A stretch of 64,000 nt of DNA, from assembly GCF_900167945.1 (NCBI RefSeq), contig NZ_FUZA01000001.1, positions 1,240,001-1,304,000 of the forward strand, written 5' to 3'. This DNA comes from Dyadobacter psychrophilus. Lineage in GTDB: Bacteria > Bacteroidota > Bacteroidia > Cytophagales > Spirosomataceae. The notes under the pieces were generated by a model. The model was given only the letters and a program-made list of their open reading frames with translations. It was not told the DNA's origin and made no database searches. Of the stretch, positions 25,481 through 33,934 are shown piece by piece. Position 1 is the first letter of the stretch, and the number at the start of each line of letters is the position of its first letter. The position numbers were made by a program, and so were the translations under genes.

Positions 25481-25810
25481 CTATTGTTTTAAATAGCCCC
25501 AAAAGGCCCATAACCGCCGTTTTTTGAGATAATCCAGATCTGCCTGGTGCTGATATGCCTCCCGCTCGAACGAAATGTGGAGATAGGCCAGATAATGCTT
25601 TTTGTACTGGATCAGGCGGATCAAATATTCGGCAAAATACCAAATATAAAAGACAATCAAACCCAATTCCACTTGTTGTCGCAAATGGATCTGCTCGTGG
25701 TTAATTAGGAAGCGGCTGCATGGATTTATTCTCACCAAAATGAAGGGAAACAATGCCATACCCTCCACCCAAAGGAAAGAAACGTTCAATAAGATCCCTC
25801 TGAATTTCAT
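25481..25810 (-). CDS. small membrane protein with HExxH motif
   Basis: From ATG 25810 this is a 109-residue protein. It has a hydrophobic N-terminus, then H38-E39-Q-I-H42 (NHEQIHLRQQVELG), a membrane helix (about 50-68) and FEREAY (about 81-86), which could supply the third zinc ligand. The pattern is that of a minimal gluzincin-like metalloprotease, but no activity is established. A longer reading from ATG 25888 is unlikely because it would start inside the greA terminator (25841-25888). It lies between greA and the peptidase gene on the same strand. Confidence 0.65.
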   Translation of the reverse strand: MKFRGILLNVSFLWVEGMALFPFILVRINPCSRFLINHEQIHLRQQVELGLIVFYIWYFAEYLIRLIQYKKHYLAYLHISFEREAYQHQADLDYLKKRRLWAFWGYLKQ

Positions 25811-25840
25811 AGCGGCTACTCCTGATCCAAACCAATTTAA

Positions 25841-25888
25841 AACAAAAATGTTGGATTGCGAATGATCAAACATTCTCCAATCCAACAT
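25841..25888 (-). terminator. rho-independent terminator of greA
   Basis: On the minus strand ATGTTGGATTG (25878-25888) pairs perfectly with CAATCCAACAT (25848-25858), followed by TTTTGTT. It begins 20 bp after the greA stop codon. Confidence 0.85.
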
Positions 25889-25908
25889 CTTAATTATGCA
25901 GTGCGAAA

Positions 25909-26391
25909 TTATTCGCTGAACCTGCTGATATCCAGGACTTCAAATTCCATCAATCCTGCAGGAACCTTAATTTCGGTGGTGTCCCCAACTTTCTTTCCAA
26001 GCAAGCCTTTCCCGATCGGCGATCCTACTGAGATCTTTCCAGTTTTAAGGTCAGCCTCTTCTTCTGAAACCAAAGTATATGTAACTTCCATTCCATTCTT
26101 ACGGTTTTTGATCTTCACTTTGGAAAGCACCGCAACCTGCGAAGTGTCAATCGACGACTCATCGATCACCCGCGCATTTGACATGATCTCTTCAAGCTTG
26201 GCGATCTTCATTTCATGCATTCCCTGCGCATCCTTTGCCGCATCGTACTCTGCATTCTCGCTCAAATCACCCTTATCCCGCGCTTCTGCAATCTGTTTTG
26301 CAATCTCCGTGCGGCCTTTTGTTTTCATATCATTCAGCTCATTCCTCAGCTTATTTAATCCTTCTTCCGTATAGTATGAAATTTTAGCCAT
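25909..26391 (-). CDS. greA: transcription elongation factor GreA
   Basis: GreA rescues backtracked RNA polymerase by stimulating transcript cleavage. This 160-residue protein has the N-terminal coiled coil (about 1-75) with the conserved acidic tip in ARDKGDLSENAEYDAAK. The C-terminal globular domain contains VGSPIGKGLLGKKVGD. Length and motifs are typical. A terminator hairpin (26437-26465) lies in the leader between the probable promoter and the ATG, so expression may be controlled by attenuation. A second hairpin ends the gene at 25841-25888. Confidence 0.96.
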   Translation of the reverse strand: MAKISYYTEEGLNKLRNELNDMKTKGRTEIAKQIAEARDKGDLSENAEYDAAKDAQGMHEMKIAKLEEIMSNARVIDESSIDTSQVAVLSKVKIKNRKNGMEVTYTLVSEEEADLKTGKISVGSPIGKGLLGKKVGDTTEIKVPAGLMEFEVLDISRFSE

Positions 26392-26436
26392 GACCTTAAA
26401 TTGGTTTACAAGTCTTTAAATTTTTGAAAATTGGAT

Positions 26437-26465
26437 AAAAAAAAAGAACGGCTCTAAGACCGCTC
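26437..26465 (-). terminator. terminator within the greA leader
   Basis: On the minus strand GAGCGG pairs with CCGTTC (one G-U pair) around an 8-nt loop (26446-26465), followed by nine T residues (26445-26437). It stands 46 bp upstream of the greA ATG on the same strand. Confidence 0.75.
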
Positions 26466-26556
26466 TACAAGAGTTACAACACTCGTAGTAGAAGGCTAGA
26501 AGACCCTATCTTTTCGGTTCGTATATGATTTCGTCTGGATCATAATTTTCTGTTAA
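26437..26556 (-). ncRNA. candidate greA leader RNA / small RNA of about 120 nt
   Basis: A perfect -7 element (TATTTTTG, minus strand, 26563-26570) predicts a transcript start near 26556. The RNA would end at the T9 terminator at 26437-26465 before reaching greA. Upstream of the terminator the RNA can form a bulged hairpin around GAGT...ACTC and CTAC...GTAG (about 26464-26492). No reading frame of note is present. It could be a stand-alone small RNA or the terminated form of an attenuated greA mRNA. E. coli greA is known to have a comparable leader terminator that yields the GraL RNA. Confidence 0.5.
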
Positions 26557-26562
26557 GAACGA

Positions 26563-26570
26563 CAAAAATA
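26563..26570 (-). promoter_or_regulatory. -7 promoter element upstream of the greA leader
   Basis: Minus strand TATTTTTG matches TAnnTTTG exactly; a good TTG at -33 is not visible. Confidence 0.45.
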
Positions 26571-26622
26571 ACAATATTTGTAAATGGTATCACCATTTTT
26601 TATCCAAAAGCGGTAACAATCT

Positions 26623-27543
26623 ATGTCAACCCCATTAAGAATAATTTTCATGGGAACGCCCGAATTTGCGGTCCCAAGTTTAAAAAGTCTGGTCGAAAGC
26701 AATTCTAATGTTGTGGCTGTAATAACTGTTCCCGACAAGCCGGCTGGGCGTGGGCAAAAGCAAACCGCATCGCCCGTAAAGCTATACGCAGAAGCGCAAG
26801 GCATCCCTGTTTTGCAGCCTGAAAAGTTAAAAAATCCCGAATTTCTGGAAACGTTAAGATCTTATAAAGCTGACCTGCAGGTTGTCGTGGCATTCCGGAT
26901 GTTGCCCGAAGTGGTTTGGAACATGCCGCCCAAAGGCACATTCAATTTACACAGCTCATTACTGCCTCAATATCGCGGTGCGGCGCCTATCAACTGGGCC
27001 GTCATCAACGGAGAAACAGAAACCGGCGTCACCACATTTTTCATAGAACAAGACATTGACACCGGTAAGATCATTTACCAGGATAGAGAACCAATACACC
27101 CCGAAGACGACGCAGGTTCGTTATATGAACGGTTAATGGAAAAAGGTGCCCGCCTGGTTGTGAAAACTGTCAAAGCCATTGAAGCAGGGAATTATCCGCA
27201 AGATCCACAGAATGAACCCGTTGAAATAAAATCCGCACCAAAGATTTTCCGCGAAACCTGCGAAATAGACTGGCAGAAACCCGCAGTAGAAATCCACAAT
27301 TTTATACGGGGACTTTCGCCCTACCCCGCGGCCTGGACCACAATTAATGGTCTTTCCTGCAAAATTTTCAGATCCAAAGTTGTAGAGTTTGAAGAAAAAG
27401 ACGTCCCGGGCGAGTTCCGAACAGACAATAAATCCTATCTCTATTTCCGAACCGGCGACGGCTGGCTTTCCATTGAGGCGCTGCAACTCGAAGGTAAGAA
27501 GCGGATGGAGATTGGAGATTTTTTGCGGGGGAACAGGCTTTAA
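26623..27543 (+). CDS. fmt: methionyl-tRNA formyltransferase
   Basis: Fmt formylates the initiator methionyl-tRNA using 10-formyltetrahydrofolate. This 306-residue protein starts with RIIFMGTPEFAVPSL and carries the catalytic region FNLHSSLLPQYRGAAPINWAV (Asn, His and the SLLP loop). The conserved Asp is in EQDIDTGKI, and a C-terminal OB-like domain follows. It lies 19 bp upstream of folA on the same strand, a sensible pairing because both use folate cofactors. It is divergent from greA. Confidence 0.96.
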   Translation: MSTPLRIIFMGTPEFAVPSLKSLVESNSNVVAVITVPDKPAGRGQKQTASPVKLYAEAQGIPVLQPEKLKNPEFLETLRSYKADLQVVVAFRMLPEVVWNMPPKGTFNLHSSLLPQYRGAAPINWAVINGETETGVTTFFIEQDIDTGKIIYQDREPIHPEDDAGSLYERLMEKGARLVVKTVKAIEAGNYPQDPQNEPVEIKSAPKIFRETCEIDWQKPAVEIHNFIRGLSPYPAAWTTINGLSCKIFRSKVVEFEEKDVPGEFRTDNKSYLYFRTGDGWLSIEALQLEGKKRMEIGDFLRGNRL

Positions 27544-27562
27544 ACAATCACGACAACACATC

Positions 27563-28060
27563 ATGCTAATATCAATTATTGTTGCCGTTTCTGAAAACGG
27601 GGCTATTGGAAAGGATAATCAGTTGCTTTGGCGGTTGCCGGATGATTTGAAGCGGTTTAAGCAGCTGACGCTCGGGCACCCGATGATCATGGGTCGCAAA
27701 ACTTTTGAATCAATCGGGAAGCCTTTGCCGGGAAGGACGTCGATTATAGTTACCGGCCAGAAGGATTATGCTGCGGAAGGCATTCTCGTCGCACATTCTC
27801 TGGACGAAGCGCTGGACGTTGCCCGGAAGTTTGAAGAAAAAGAAGCATTTATCATCGGCGGAGGTGAAATTTACAAACTAGCGCAGCCACTGGCGGACCG
27901 CTTATATGTTACAGAAGTTGCGACGGTTGTTGACGGCGATACTTTTTTCGAAATAAGCGATCCTGACGCATGGAATGAGTCGGAGCGAATTGTACATGAG
28001 GCAGATGAGCGACATAAATGGAAATTTGAATTTGTAAATTATATTAAACAAAAATTTTAA
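27563..28060 (+). CDS. folA: dihydrofolate reductase
   Basis: DHFR reduces dihydrofolate to tetrahydrofolate with NADPH. From ATG 27563 it is 165 residues: MLISIIVAVSENGAIGKDN, LLWRLPDDLKRFK (the catalytic Asp), MIMGRKTFESIGKPLPGR and FIIGGGEIYKLA are all classical. The open frame extends upstream to 27389, but that part overlaps fmt in another frame and has no DHFR similarity, so it was discarded. It is probably co-transcribed with fmt. Confidence 0.96.
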   Translation: MLISIIVAVSENGAIGKDNQLLWRLPDDLKRFKQLTLGHPMIMGRKTFESIGKPLPGRTSIIVTGQKDYAAEGILVAHSLDEALDVARKFEEKEAFIIGGGEIYKLAQPLADRLYVTEVATVVDGDTFFEISDPDAWNESERIVHEADERHKWKFEFVNYIKQKF

Positions 28061-28064
28061 TAAG

Positions 28065-28072
28065 TACCTTTG
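28065..28072 (+). promoter_or_regulatory. -7 promoter element of the esterase gene
   Basis: TACCTTTG is a perfect TAnnTTTG element, with a weak TTA in place of TTG about 18 bp upstream. It predicts a start near 28079 and supports ATG 28102. Confidence 0.45.
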
Positions 28073-28101
28073 GCATATAACCCAAAGTGACTATCAGTAC
28101 A

Positions 28102-28890
28102 ATGCAAGTTTTAGAAGAAAAGACAGCGCTATCACCTATCATTGAGGTTCTTTCCGAAACATTTGAAATTCCTCAGCTGAACAAAAAGCGCCGCGTTCAT
28201 GTGCTTTTGCCACATGATTATTACGAAAAGCCGGAACAGCGTTATCCTGTGTTATATATGACGGATGCGCAAAACTTGTTCGGAAATGGCTCGCCCTATG
28301 GCAACTGGGAAATTGACAAAAGTCTGGCTCTGCTGGCAGAGGAAAATAAAGCAGATGTGATCATTGTTGCCGTCGATCATGGCGAGGAAGAGCGGATCAA
28401 TGAGTTTTCACCTTATGATAACCCGCGACTCGGCAAGGGTTTGGGCTCACTTTTCCTTCGTTTCGTAGTAGAAACGCTCAAAACACACGTCGACGCTAAT
28501 TATCGCACGAAGCCGGAGAGGCTTAATACAGGCATAGGCGGGAGCTCGGTGGGCGGATTGCTGAGCGCTTATGCAGCATTGATGTTCCCGCACGTTTTCG
28601 GCAGGCTGATGATCTTTTCACCTTCGCTGTGGATCTCGCAGAAAGTGTATTTCGATGCCATTCACTTCTTTGAGCCTTTTGAAACACGGATCTATTTATA
28701 TGCCGGAGGAAATGAGGGGGCTAATATGCTTCCTAATTTTGAAAAATTCCACAAGACACTTGAAAATCAAGGCTTTGGTTACAAAAGAGTGAAGATCAAG
28801 AGTTCAATAGATCCGGAAGGCGAACATAAGGAGGAGCAATGGAGCAAGGAGTTTCCAGTTGCGCTGAAATGGTTATTTTTTGAAGAATAG
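28102..28890 (+). CDS. alpha/beta-hydrolase, esterase D-like
   Basis: From ATG 28102 this is a 262-residue protein of the putative esterase family. Visible features are the strand-plus-oxyanion region YPVLYMTDAQNLF, the nucleophile elbow GGSSVGG (Ser), and a late acidic/His region (GEHKEEQW). No signal peptide is present, so it is probably cytoplasmic. Relatives include Fes-type enterobactin esterases and formylglutathione hydrolases; the substrate here is unknown. A GTG at 28087 could add five residues but lies very close to the predicted transcript start. The gene ends at a very stable hairpin (28902-28957). Confidence 0.85.
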   Translation: MQVLEEKTALSPIIEVLSETFEIPQLNKKRRVHVLLPHDYYEKPEQRYPVLYMTDAQNLFGNGSPYGNWEIDKSLALLAEENKADVIIVAVDHGEEERINEFSPYDNPRLGKGLGSLFLRFVVETLKTHVDANYRTKPERLNTGIGGSSVGGLLSAYAALMFPHVFGRLMIFSPSLWISQKVYFDAIHFFEPFETRIYLYAGGNEGANMLPNFEKFHKTLENQGFGYKRVKIKSSIDPEGEHKEEQWSKEFPVALKWLFFEE

Positions 28891-28901
28891 GATCTATATT
28901 A

Positions 28902-28957
28902 TTTAAAAACGAAAAGGGAGAGCTGGCCGAATGCCGCTCTCCCTTTTCGTTTTTAAA
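28902..28957. terminator. bidirectional terminator
   Basis: A perfect 21-bp stem (28902-28922 with 28937-28957) with GGGAGAG/CTCTCCC at its top and A/T-runs at its base. It serves the convergent esterase (plus) and hslU (minus) genes. Confidence 0.92.
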
Positions 28958-28967
28958 CAATATGTTA

Positions 28968-30362
28968 CTATAAAATATATTGGCTCAAATCCCTGTTTTT
29001 TACCAAGGCAGAAAGCTTTTCAGAAACCAGGTCGGCCGTAACAACAATGTGGGAATCAGCGCCGATAACGTCCGGAATGTCGAACATAAAATCGTTAAGT
29101 AACAGGCTCATCACCGTTTGCAAACGACGAGCGCCAATATTTTCTACTTCACTATTTACTTCAAAAGCAATCCGCGCGATTTCACGAAGTGCGCCGTCTT
29201 CAAATTCAAGTTCCACGCCTTCCGACTCCATCATGGCCACATACTGCTTGGTAAGGGCGTTTTTAGGTGTTTTCAGGATCTGGTAAAAGTCAGATTCAGT
29301 CAGGCTGTTCAGTTCAACCCGGATCGGGAAACGGCCTTGTAACTCGGGAATAAGGTCAGAAGGTTTTGCGACATGGAATGCACCTGCCGCAACGAACAGA
29401 ATGTGGTCTGTATTGATCACGCCATGTTTGGTATTCACCGCGCTTCCTTCTACGATCGGAAGCAGGTCGCGCTGCACACCTTCACGGCTCACATCCGGGC
29501 CGCCGCCACCGCCCGATCTGCTGGACGCCACTTTATCAATTTCATCAATAAAAATGATTCCCAGGTTCTCCGCTTTTTTGATGGCCTCCATCTTCACCTC
29601 ATCCATATCGATCAGCTTGGAAGCCTCTTCATCCAAAAGGATTTTCCTGGCTTCTTCCACCGTAACTTTGCGTTTTTTCCCCCGGCGCGGCATCATATTA
29701 CCGATCATTTCCTGAATGTTCATCATCGAAACATCGTCCATAGCACCGCCGATCATGCCCACATTGGGCGTCTGGTTTTGCTGCACTTCAATGTCGATCT
29801 TGCGGCTGTCGAGTTCCCCGTTACGGATTTTCTCGCGGAAGCGCTCTCTGGTGCGTTGGTTCAACTCGGCGTCATCCTCAGGAATAGCCTCGGAATTATT
29901 ATCTGTTTTAACCCTTACTGCGTTGGAACCATGAACCGGCGGGATCAGTGCGTCCAGGATAATATCTTCCACAGCCTGCTCGGCTTTGAGCTTCACTTCT
30001 TCTTTTTTCTGCGTTCTCACCATTCCCACTGCCTGTTCCACCAGATCGCGGACCATGCTTTCCACATCACGTCCCACGTAGCCCACTTCGGTGAATTTCG
30101 ATGCTTCCACCTTTACAAATGGCGCATCCGCAATTTTAGCCAGCCGCCGTGCAATCTCCGTTTTACCCACGCCCGTGGCGCCGATCATTAATATGTTGTT
30201 TGGAATAATTTCCTTTTGTATGTCCTCAGGACTATTCATTCGCCTCCACCGGTTTCTCAATGCAATAGCGACATTGCGTTTTGCGTCATTTTGTCCGATG
30301 ATATACTGGTCAAGCTCGAAAACGATCTGACGTGGGGTTAGGCGATTTAAGTGTTCAGTCAT
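28968..30362 (-). CDS. hslU: ATP-dependent protease ATPase subunit HslU
   Basis: HslU is the AAA+ unfoldase that feeds the HslV peptidase. This 464-residue protein has the N-terminal LTPRQIVFELDQYIIGQNDAK, Walker A IGATGVGKTEIA and the GYVGRDVES pore loop. The intermediate I-domain lies at about 110-240, Walker B is FIDEIDK, and the C-terminal tail NRDLSQYIL docks into HslV. The hslV gene, often adjacent in other bacteria, is not in this window. It ends at the shared terminator 28902-28957. Confidence 0.96.
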   Translation of the reverse strand: MTEHLNRLTPRQIVFELDQYIIGQNDAKRNVAIALRNRWRRMNSPEDIQKEIIPNNILMIGATGVGKTEIARRLAKIADAPFVKVEASKFTEVGYVGRDVESMVRDLVEQAVGMVRTQKKEEVKLKAEQAVEDIILDALIPPVHGSNAVRVKTDNNSEAIPEDDAELNQRTRERFREKIRNGELDSRKIDIEVQQNQTPNVGMIGGAMDDVSMMNIQEMIGNMMPRRGKKRKVTVEEARKILLDEEASKLIDMDEVKMEAIKKAENLGIIFIDEIDKVASSRSGGGGGPDVSREGVQRDLLPIVEGSAVNTKHGVINTDHILFVAAGAFHVAKPSDLIPELQGRFPIRVELNSLTESDFYQILKTPKNALTKQYVAMMESEGVELEFEDGALREIARIAFEVNSEVENIGARRLQTVMSLLLNDFMFDIPDVIGADSHIVVTADLVSEKLSALVKNRDLSQYIL

Positions 30363-30452
30363 GTGTTTTGTATCAATGCGTAACTTATTAATTGAATTGC
30401 TGTCATTACTAAATACGGTTGTAAAGAATTATGCCGGTACAAAATGTCATGC

Positions 30453-30460
30453 TACCTTTG
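30453..30460 (+). promoter_or_regulatory. -7 promoter element of the GH92 gene
   Basis: TACCTTTG is a perfect TAnnTTTG element 39 bp upstream of the ATG at 30500; the -33 region is weak. Confidence 0.45.
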
Positions 30461-30499
30461 TTTCTCTTCAAGTTTCTGTAAAAAAGATTTGTTTACAAT

Positions 30500-32782
30500 A
30501 TGAAAAAACTCCTGCAAGCCCTTTCGCTTCTGATTGCAACCACACCATTCCTATTCGCTCAAACCCCGGCCGATAATAATCTGGTAGATCTCGTAAACCC
30601 GCTGATGGGAACGCAATCCAAATTCAGCCTTTCATCCGGTAACACTTACCCAGCCATAGCATTGCCCTGGGCAATGAATTTTTGGATGCCTCAAACTGGC
30701 AAAATGGGTGACGGCTGGGCCTATATGTATGACGCCGAAAAAATTCGTGGTTTCAAACAGACGCACCAACCTAGTCCGTGGATCAATGATTACGGCCAGT
30801 TTTCGATCATGCCGATCACCGGAAAGCTGAAAATTGATGAAGAAAGCCGCGCAAGCTGGTTTTCACACAAAGCCGAAGTCGCTAAACCACATTATTACAA
30901 GGTTTACCTGGCTGATTATGATGTTACTACGGAGATCGCACCGACGGAAAGAGCTGCACAATTCCGCTTCACTTTCCCGCAAAGCGACAGCTCATTTGTG
31001 CTTGTAGACGCATTTGACAGAGGTTCTTACGTTAAAATCATCCCTGGCGAACGCAAAATCATTGGTTATACCACCAAAAACAGCGGCGGCGTTCCGGCAA
31101 ATTTTAAAAATTATTTTGTCATCGTTTTTGACAAAGCATTCACATTCTCTTCTGCGTTTCACGGCAAGACATTAGCTAAGGATACATTGGAGTTGAAAGT
31201 TGGCCATGCAGGTGCAGTTGTTGGTTTTAAAACAAAAAAGGGGGAACAAATTGGCCTGAAAGTGGCTTCCTCATTCATCAGTCCCGAACAGGCAGAACTG
31301 AACTTGCAGCGTGAAATTGCAAATGACAATTTTGAAGCTACGAAGGAAAAAGGCCGGAAAGCCTGGAATGCCGAGTTGTCGCGTATACAGGTTGAGGGTG
31401 ACAACAAAGATCAGATCCGCACATTCTATTCATGCTTGTATCGTGTGCTTTTGTTCCCTAGGAAGTTTTATGAATTTGATAAAGCCAACAAGATCGTTCA
31501 TTACAGTCCGTACAGCGGCGAGGTGAAACCAGGTTATATGTTTACGGATAATGGCTTCTGGGACACATTCCGGGCAGTTTTCCCATTCTTTACATTAATG
31601 TATCCAACGCTTAATGCACACATTATGGAAGGTTTGGCCAATGCCTACGACGAGAGCGGTTATCTTCCCGAGTGGGCTAGTCCGGGCCACCGCGATTGTA
31701 TGATCGGTTCTAATTCTGCATCATTAATTGCAGATTCTTACATTAAAGGAATCCGCGGTTACGACATCAACAAGCTTTATGAGGCGGTAATCAAAAACAC
31801 GGAAAATGCAGGGCCTGTAAGTTCTGTGGGCCGTTTTGGTCACGAATATTACAATGAGCTGGGCTACGTTCCTTATGACGTGAAAGTGAATGAAAATGCG
31901 GCGCGGACGCTGGAATACGCTTATGCTGATTTTTGCATTGCACAACTAGGCACAGCATTGAAAAAGCCGCAAAAAGAAGTGGATCTGTATCTGAAACGAA
32001 GCCAGAATTACCGCAATGTGTTTGATCCTGAAACAAAATGGATGCGCGGGAAAAATAAAGACGGCCAGTTCCAAAAGCCTTTTAACCCGTTCAAATGGGG
32101 CGACGCATTCACCGAAGGAAACAGCATTCATTATACTTGGTCTGTTTTTCAGGACGTTAAAGGCTTAATAGGCTTAGTGGGAGGCAGGGAAGCATTTGTG
32201 CAGAAACTGGATACAGTTTTCACATTGCCTCCGATCTTCGATGACAGTTATTACGGTTTCCCCATTCACGAAATCCGCGAAATGCAGATCATGAACATGG
32301 GCAACTATGCGCACGGAAACCAGCCGATCCAGCATATGATTTACCTCTATAATTATGCAGGAGCACCTTATAAGGCACAATACTGGCTGCGTCAGGTGAT
32401 GAACAGGCTTTATCAGGCTGCGCCGGACGGTTACTGCGGCGATGAAGATAATGGCCAGACTTCGGCCTGGTATGTGTTCTCTTCACTGGGTTTTTACCCG
32501 GTAACACCCGGTACAACGCAATATGTGATCGGCTCGCCGCTTTTCAAGAAAGCAACATTGACTATGGAAGACGGCAAGAAATTCACCGTGCAGGCTCCGG
32601 CCTCGAATGATGCAAATATGTACATTCAGGGCGCTTCGTTGAATGGTAAAGCTTATGGCAAAACATTCCTCGAACACGCCGACATTCAGAAAGGCGGCTC
32701 GGTCCAGTTCAATATGGGCAGCCAGCCTTCTAAAACTTGGGGCGCAAGTGCGGACTCTGCACCTTTTTCATTGACGAAATAA
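30500..32782 (+). CDS. glycoside hydrolase family 92, alpha-1,2-mannosidase
   Basis: GH92 enzymes are calcium-dependent exo-alpha-mannosidases. This 760-residue protein has a signal peptide ending LFAQ. Compared with the characterised BT3990 as I remember it (general acid E533, base D642/D644; +1 site W88, H584, E585), matching residues occur with a constant offset of six. They are E539 (FTEGN), D648/D650 (CGDEDNGQ), W94 (PSPWIND) and H590-E591 (HEIREM). The last three are typical of alpha-1,2-specific members. It probably trims mannose from fungal or plant glycans in the periplasm. It stands alone without SusCD genes. Confidence 0.92.
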   Translation: MKKLLQALSLLIATTPFLFAQTPADNNLVDLVNPLMGTQSKFSLSSGNTYPAIALPWAMNFWMPQTGKMGDGWAYMYDAEKIRGFKQTHQPSPWINDYGQFSIMPITGKLKIDEESRASWFSHKAEVAKPHYYKVYLADYDVTTEIAPTERAAQFRFTFPQSDSSFVLVDAFDRGSYVKIIPGERKIIGYTTKNSGGVPANFKNYFVIVFDKAFTFSSAFHGKTLAKDTLELKVGHAGAVVGFKTKKGEQIGLKVASSFISPEQAELNLQREIANDNFEATKEKGRKAWNAELSRIQVEGDNKDQIRTFYSCLYRVLLFPRKFYEFDKANKIVHYSPYSGEVKPGYMFTDNGFWDTFRAVFPFFTLMYPTLNAHIMEGLANAYDESGYLPEWASPGHRDCMIGSNSASLIADSYIKGIRGYDINKLYEAVIKNTENAGPVSSVGRFGHEYYNELGYVPYDVKVNENAARTLEYAYADFCIAQLGTALKKPQKEVDLYLKRSQNYRNVFDPETKWMRGKNKDGQFQKPFNPFKWGDAFTEGNSIHYTWSVFQDVKGLIGLVGGREAFVQKLDTVFTLPPIFDDSYYGFPIHEIREMQIMNMGNYAHGNQPIQHMIYLYNYAGAPYKAQYWLRQVMNRLYQAAPDGYCGDEDNGQTSAWYVFSSLGFYPVTPGTTQYVIGSPLFKKATLTMEDGKKFTVQAPASNDANMYIQGASLNGKAYGKTFLEHADIQKGGSVQFNMGSQPSKTWGASADSAPFSLTK

Positions 32783-32908
32783 AGTGCCATAGCCAGTTCG
32801 GTTTGCCATTTTGGTAATAAATTTTAATCATTATTCCACTTGTCGGTGAAGTGTTCCGGGAAGTGGAATAATTGTTTGATAAATCACATAAAACTAAACC
32901 AACTTACA

Positions 32909-33904
32909 ATGCAATACAGGAAATTAGGAAACTCCGATCTGGAAGTTTCGGTGATTACGTTCGGCGCCTGGGCCGCGGGCGGCTGGATGTGGGGTGGAAC
33001 GGAACGCAGCGAGGCTGTTAAGGCCATTCAGGCTTCATACCATGCCGGGGTTACTTCCATAGACACCGCACCGGTTTACGGGCAGGGACTAAGTGAGGAA
33101 ATCGTTGGGGAAGCGATCAAAGACCTGCCCCGTGACAAAGTTCAGGTCCTGACCAAATACGGCATGCGCTGGGATCTGACCAAAGGGGATTTCGCCATGC
33201 ACAGCAAAAACAATGCAGGTGAAGACATTGACATTTATAAATACGCCGCCAAAGACAGCATCATTAAGGAGTGTGAAGACAGCCTGAAACGACTCGGAAC
33301 GGACTATATTGACCTTTACCAAATACATTGGCATGACAAAACCACGCCGATTGAGGAAACTATGGAAGCCGTTGCCGATTTGATCAAACAGGGCAAGGTG
33401 CTTCATGCCGGCGTTTGTAATTACAGTGCAGAACTTATGCGTGAAGCAGCGCAGTATATTGATCTTGTTTCAGATCAGGTTCCATACAGCATGGTGAAGC
33501 GGGATATTGAAAAAGAACTGGTGCCCTATTGCATTGAAAACAATAAATCCATTTTGGCTTACAGTCCACTTGAACGCGGATTGTTGACGGGCAAGATGAA
33601 GCCGGGATATAAATTCGGTGCAGACGATCACCGCGCGTCCATTCATTTTTATAAAGATGAAAACCTGGAAAGGGTTAATGCCTTTCTGGACAAGATCAAA
33701 CCCATTGCCGAGACAAAAAACGCGACGCTTGGCCAGCTCGTACTCCGATGGACGGTGGAGCAACCAGGGATCAGCATCGCGCTGGTGGGAGCAAGAGACG
33801 CAACCCAGGCTTTGCAAAACGCTGCGGCAATCGAGATTTCGCTCACCGTGGAAGAAATTAAAACCATTACAGAGGAATTGGACAAACTACAATTGGTAAA
33901 ATAA
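32909..33904 (+). CDS. aldo/keto reductase
   Basis: From ATG 32909 this is a 331-residue NADP-dependent oxidoreductase. The catalytic tetrad is visible: D and Y in SIDTAPVYGQGLSEE, K in VLTKYGMRW and H in LYQIHWHD. The cofactor-binding C-terminal part includes ALVGARDATQ. The frame is open to 32840 but only through non-ATG codons without family similarity. It starts an apparent operon: a sugar dehydrogenase gene follows after 30 bp and then a cytochrome c. The substrate is likely a sugar or aldehyde. Confidence 0.92.
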   Translation: MQYRKLGNSDLEVSVITFGAWAAGGWMWGGTERSEAVKAIQASYHAGVTSIDTAPVYGQGLSEEIVGEAIKDLPRDKVQVLTKYGMRWDLTKGDFAMHSKNNAGEDIDIYKYAAKDSIIKECEDSLKRLGTDYIDLYQIHWHDKTTPIEETMEAVADLIKQGKVLHAGVCNYSAELMREAAQYIDLVSDQVPYSMVKRDIEKELVPYCIENNKSILAYSPLERGLLTGKMKPGYKFGADDHRASIHFYKDENLERVNAFLDKIKPIAETKNATLGQLVLRWTVEQPGISIALVGARDATQALQNAAAIEISLTVEEIKTITEELDKLQLVK

Positions 33905-33934
33905 TTTTAATCAAACATTTATTCACCTTTTTTC

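Noticed and set aside
25811..25888. Longer start of the HExxH protein at ATG 25888
   Set aside because: That ATG is part of the greA terminator stem; ATG 25810 avoids the conflict.
27389..27562. N-terminal extension of dihydrofolate reductase
   Set aside because: It overlaps the fmt coding end in another frame and shows no DHFR similarity; the classical DHFR start is at 27563.
29373..30191. 272-codon plus-strand frame opposite hslU
   Set aside because: Histidine- and phenylalanine-rich composition typical of the reverse complement of a coding gene; hslU is fully intact.
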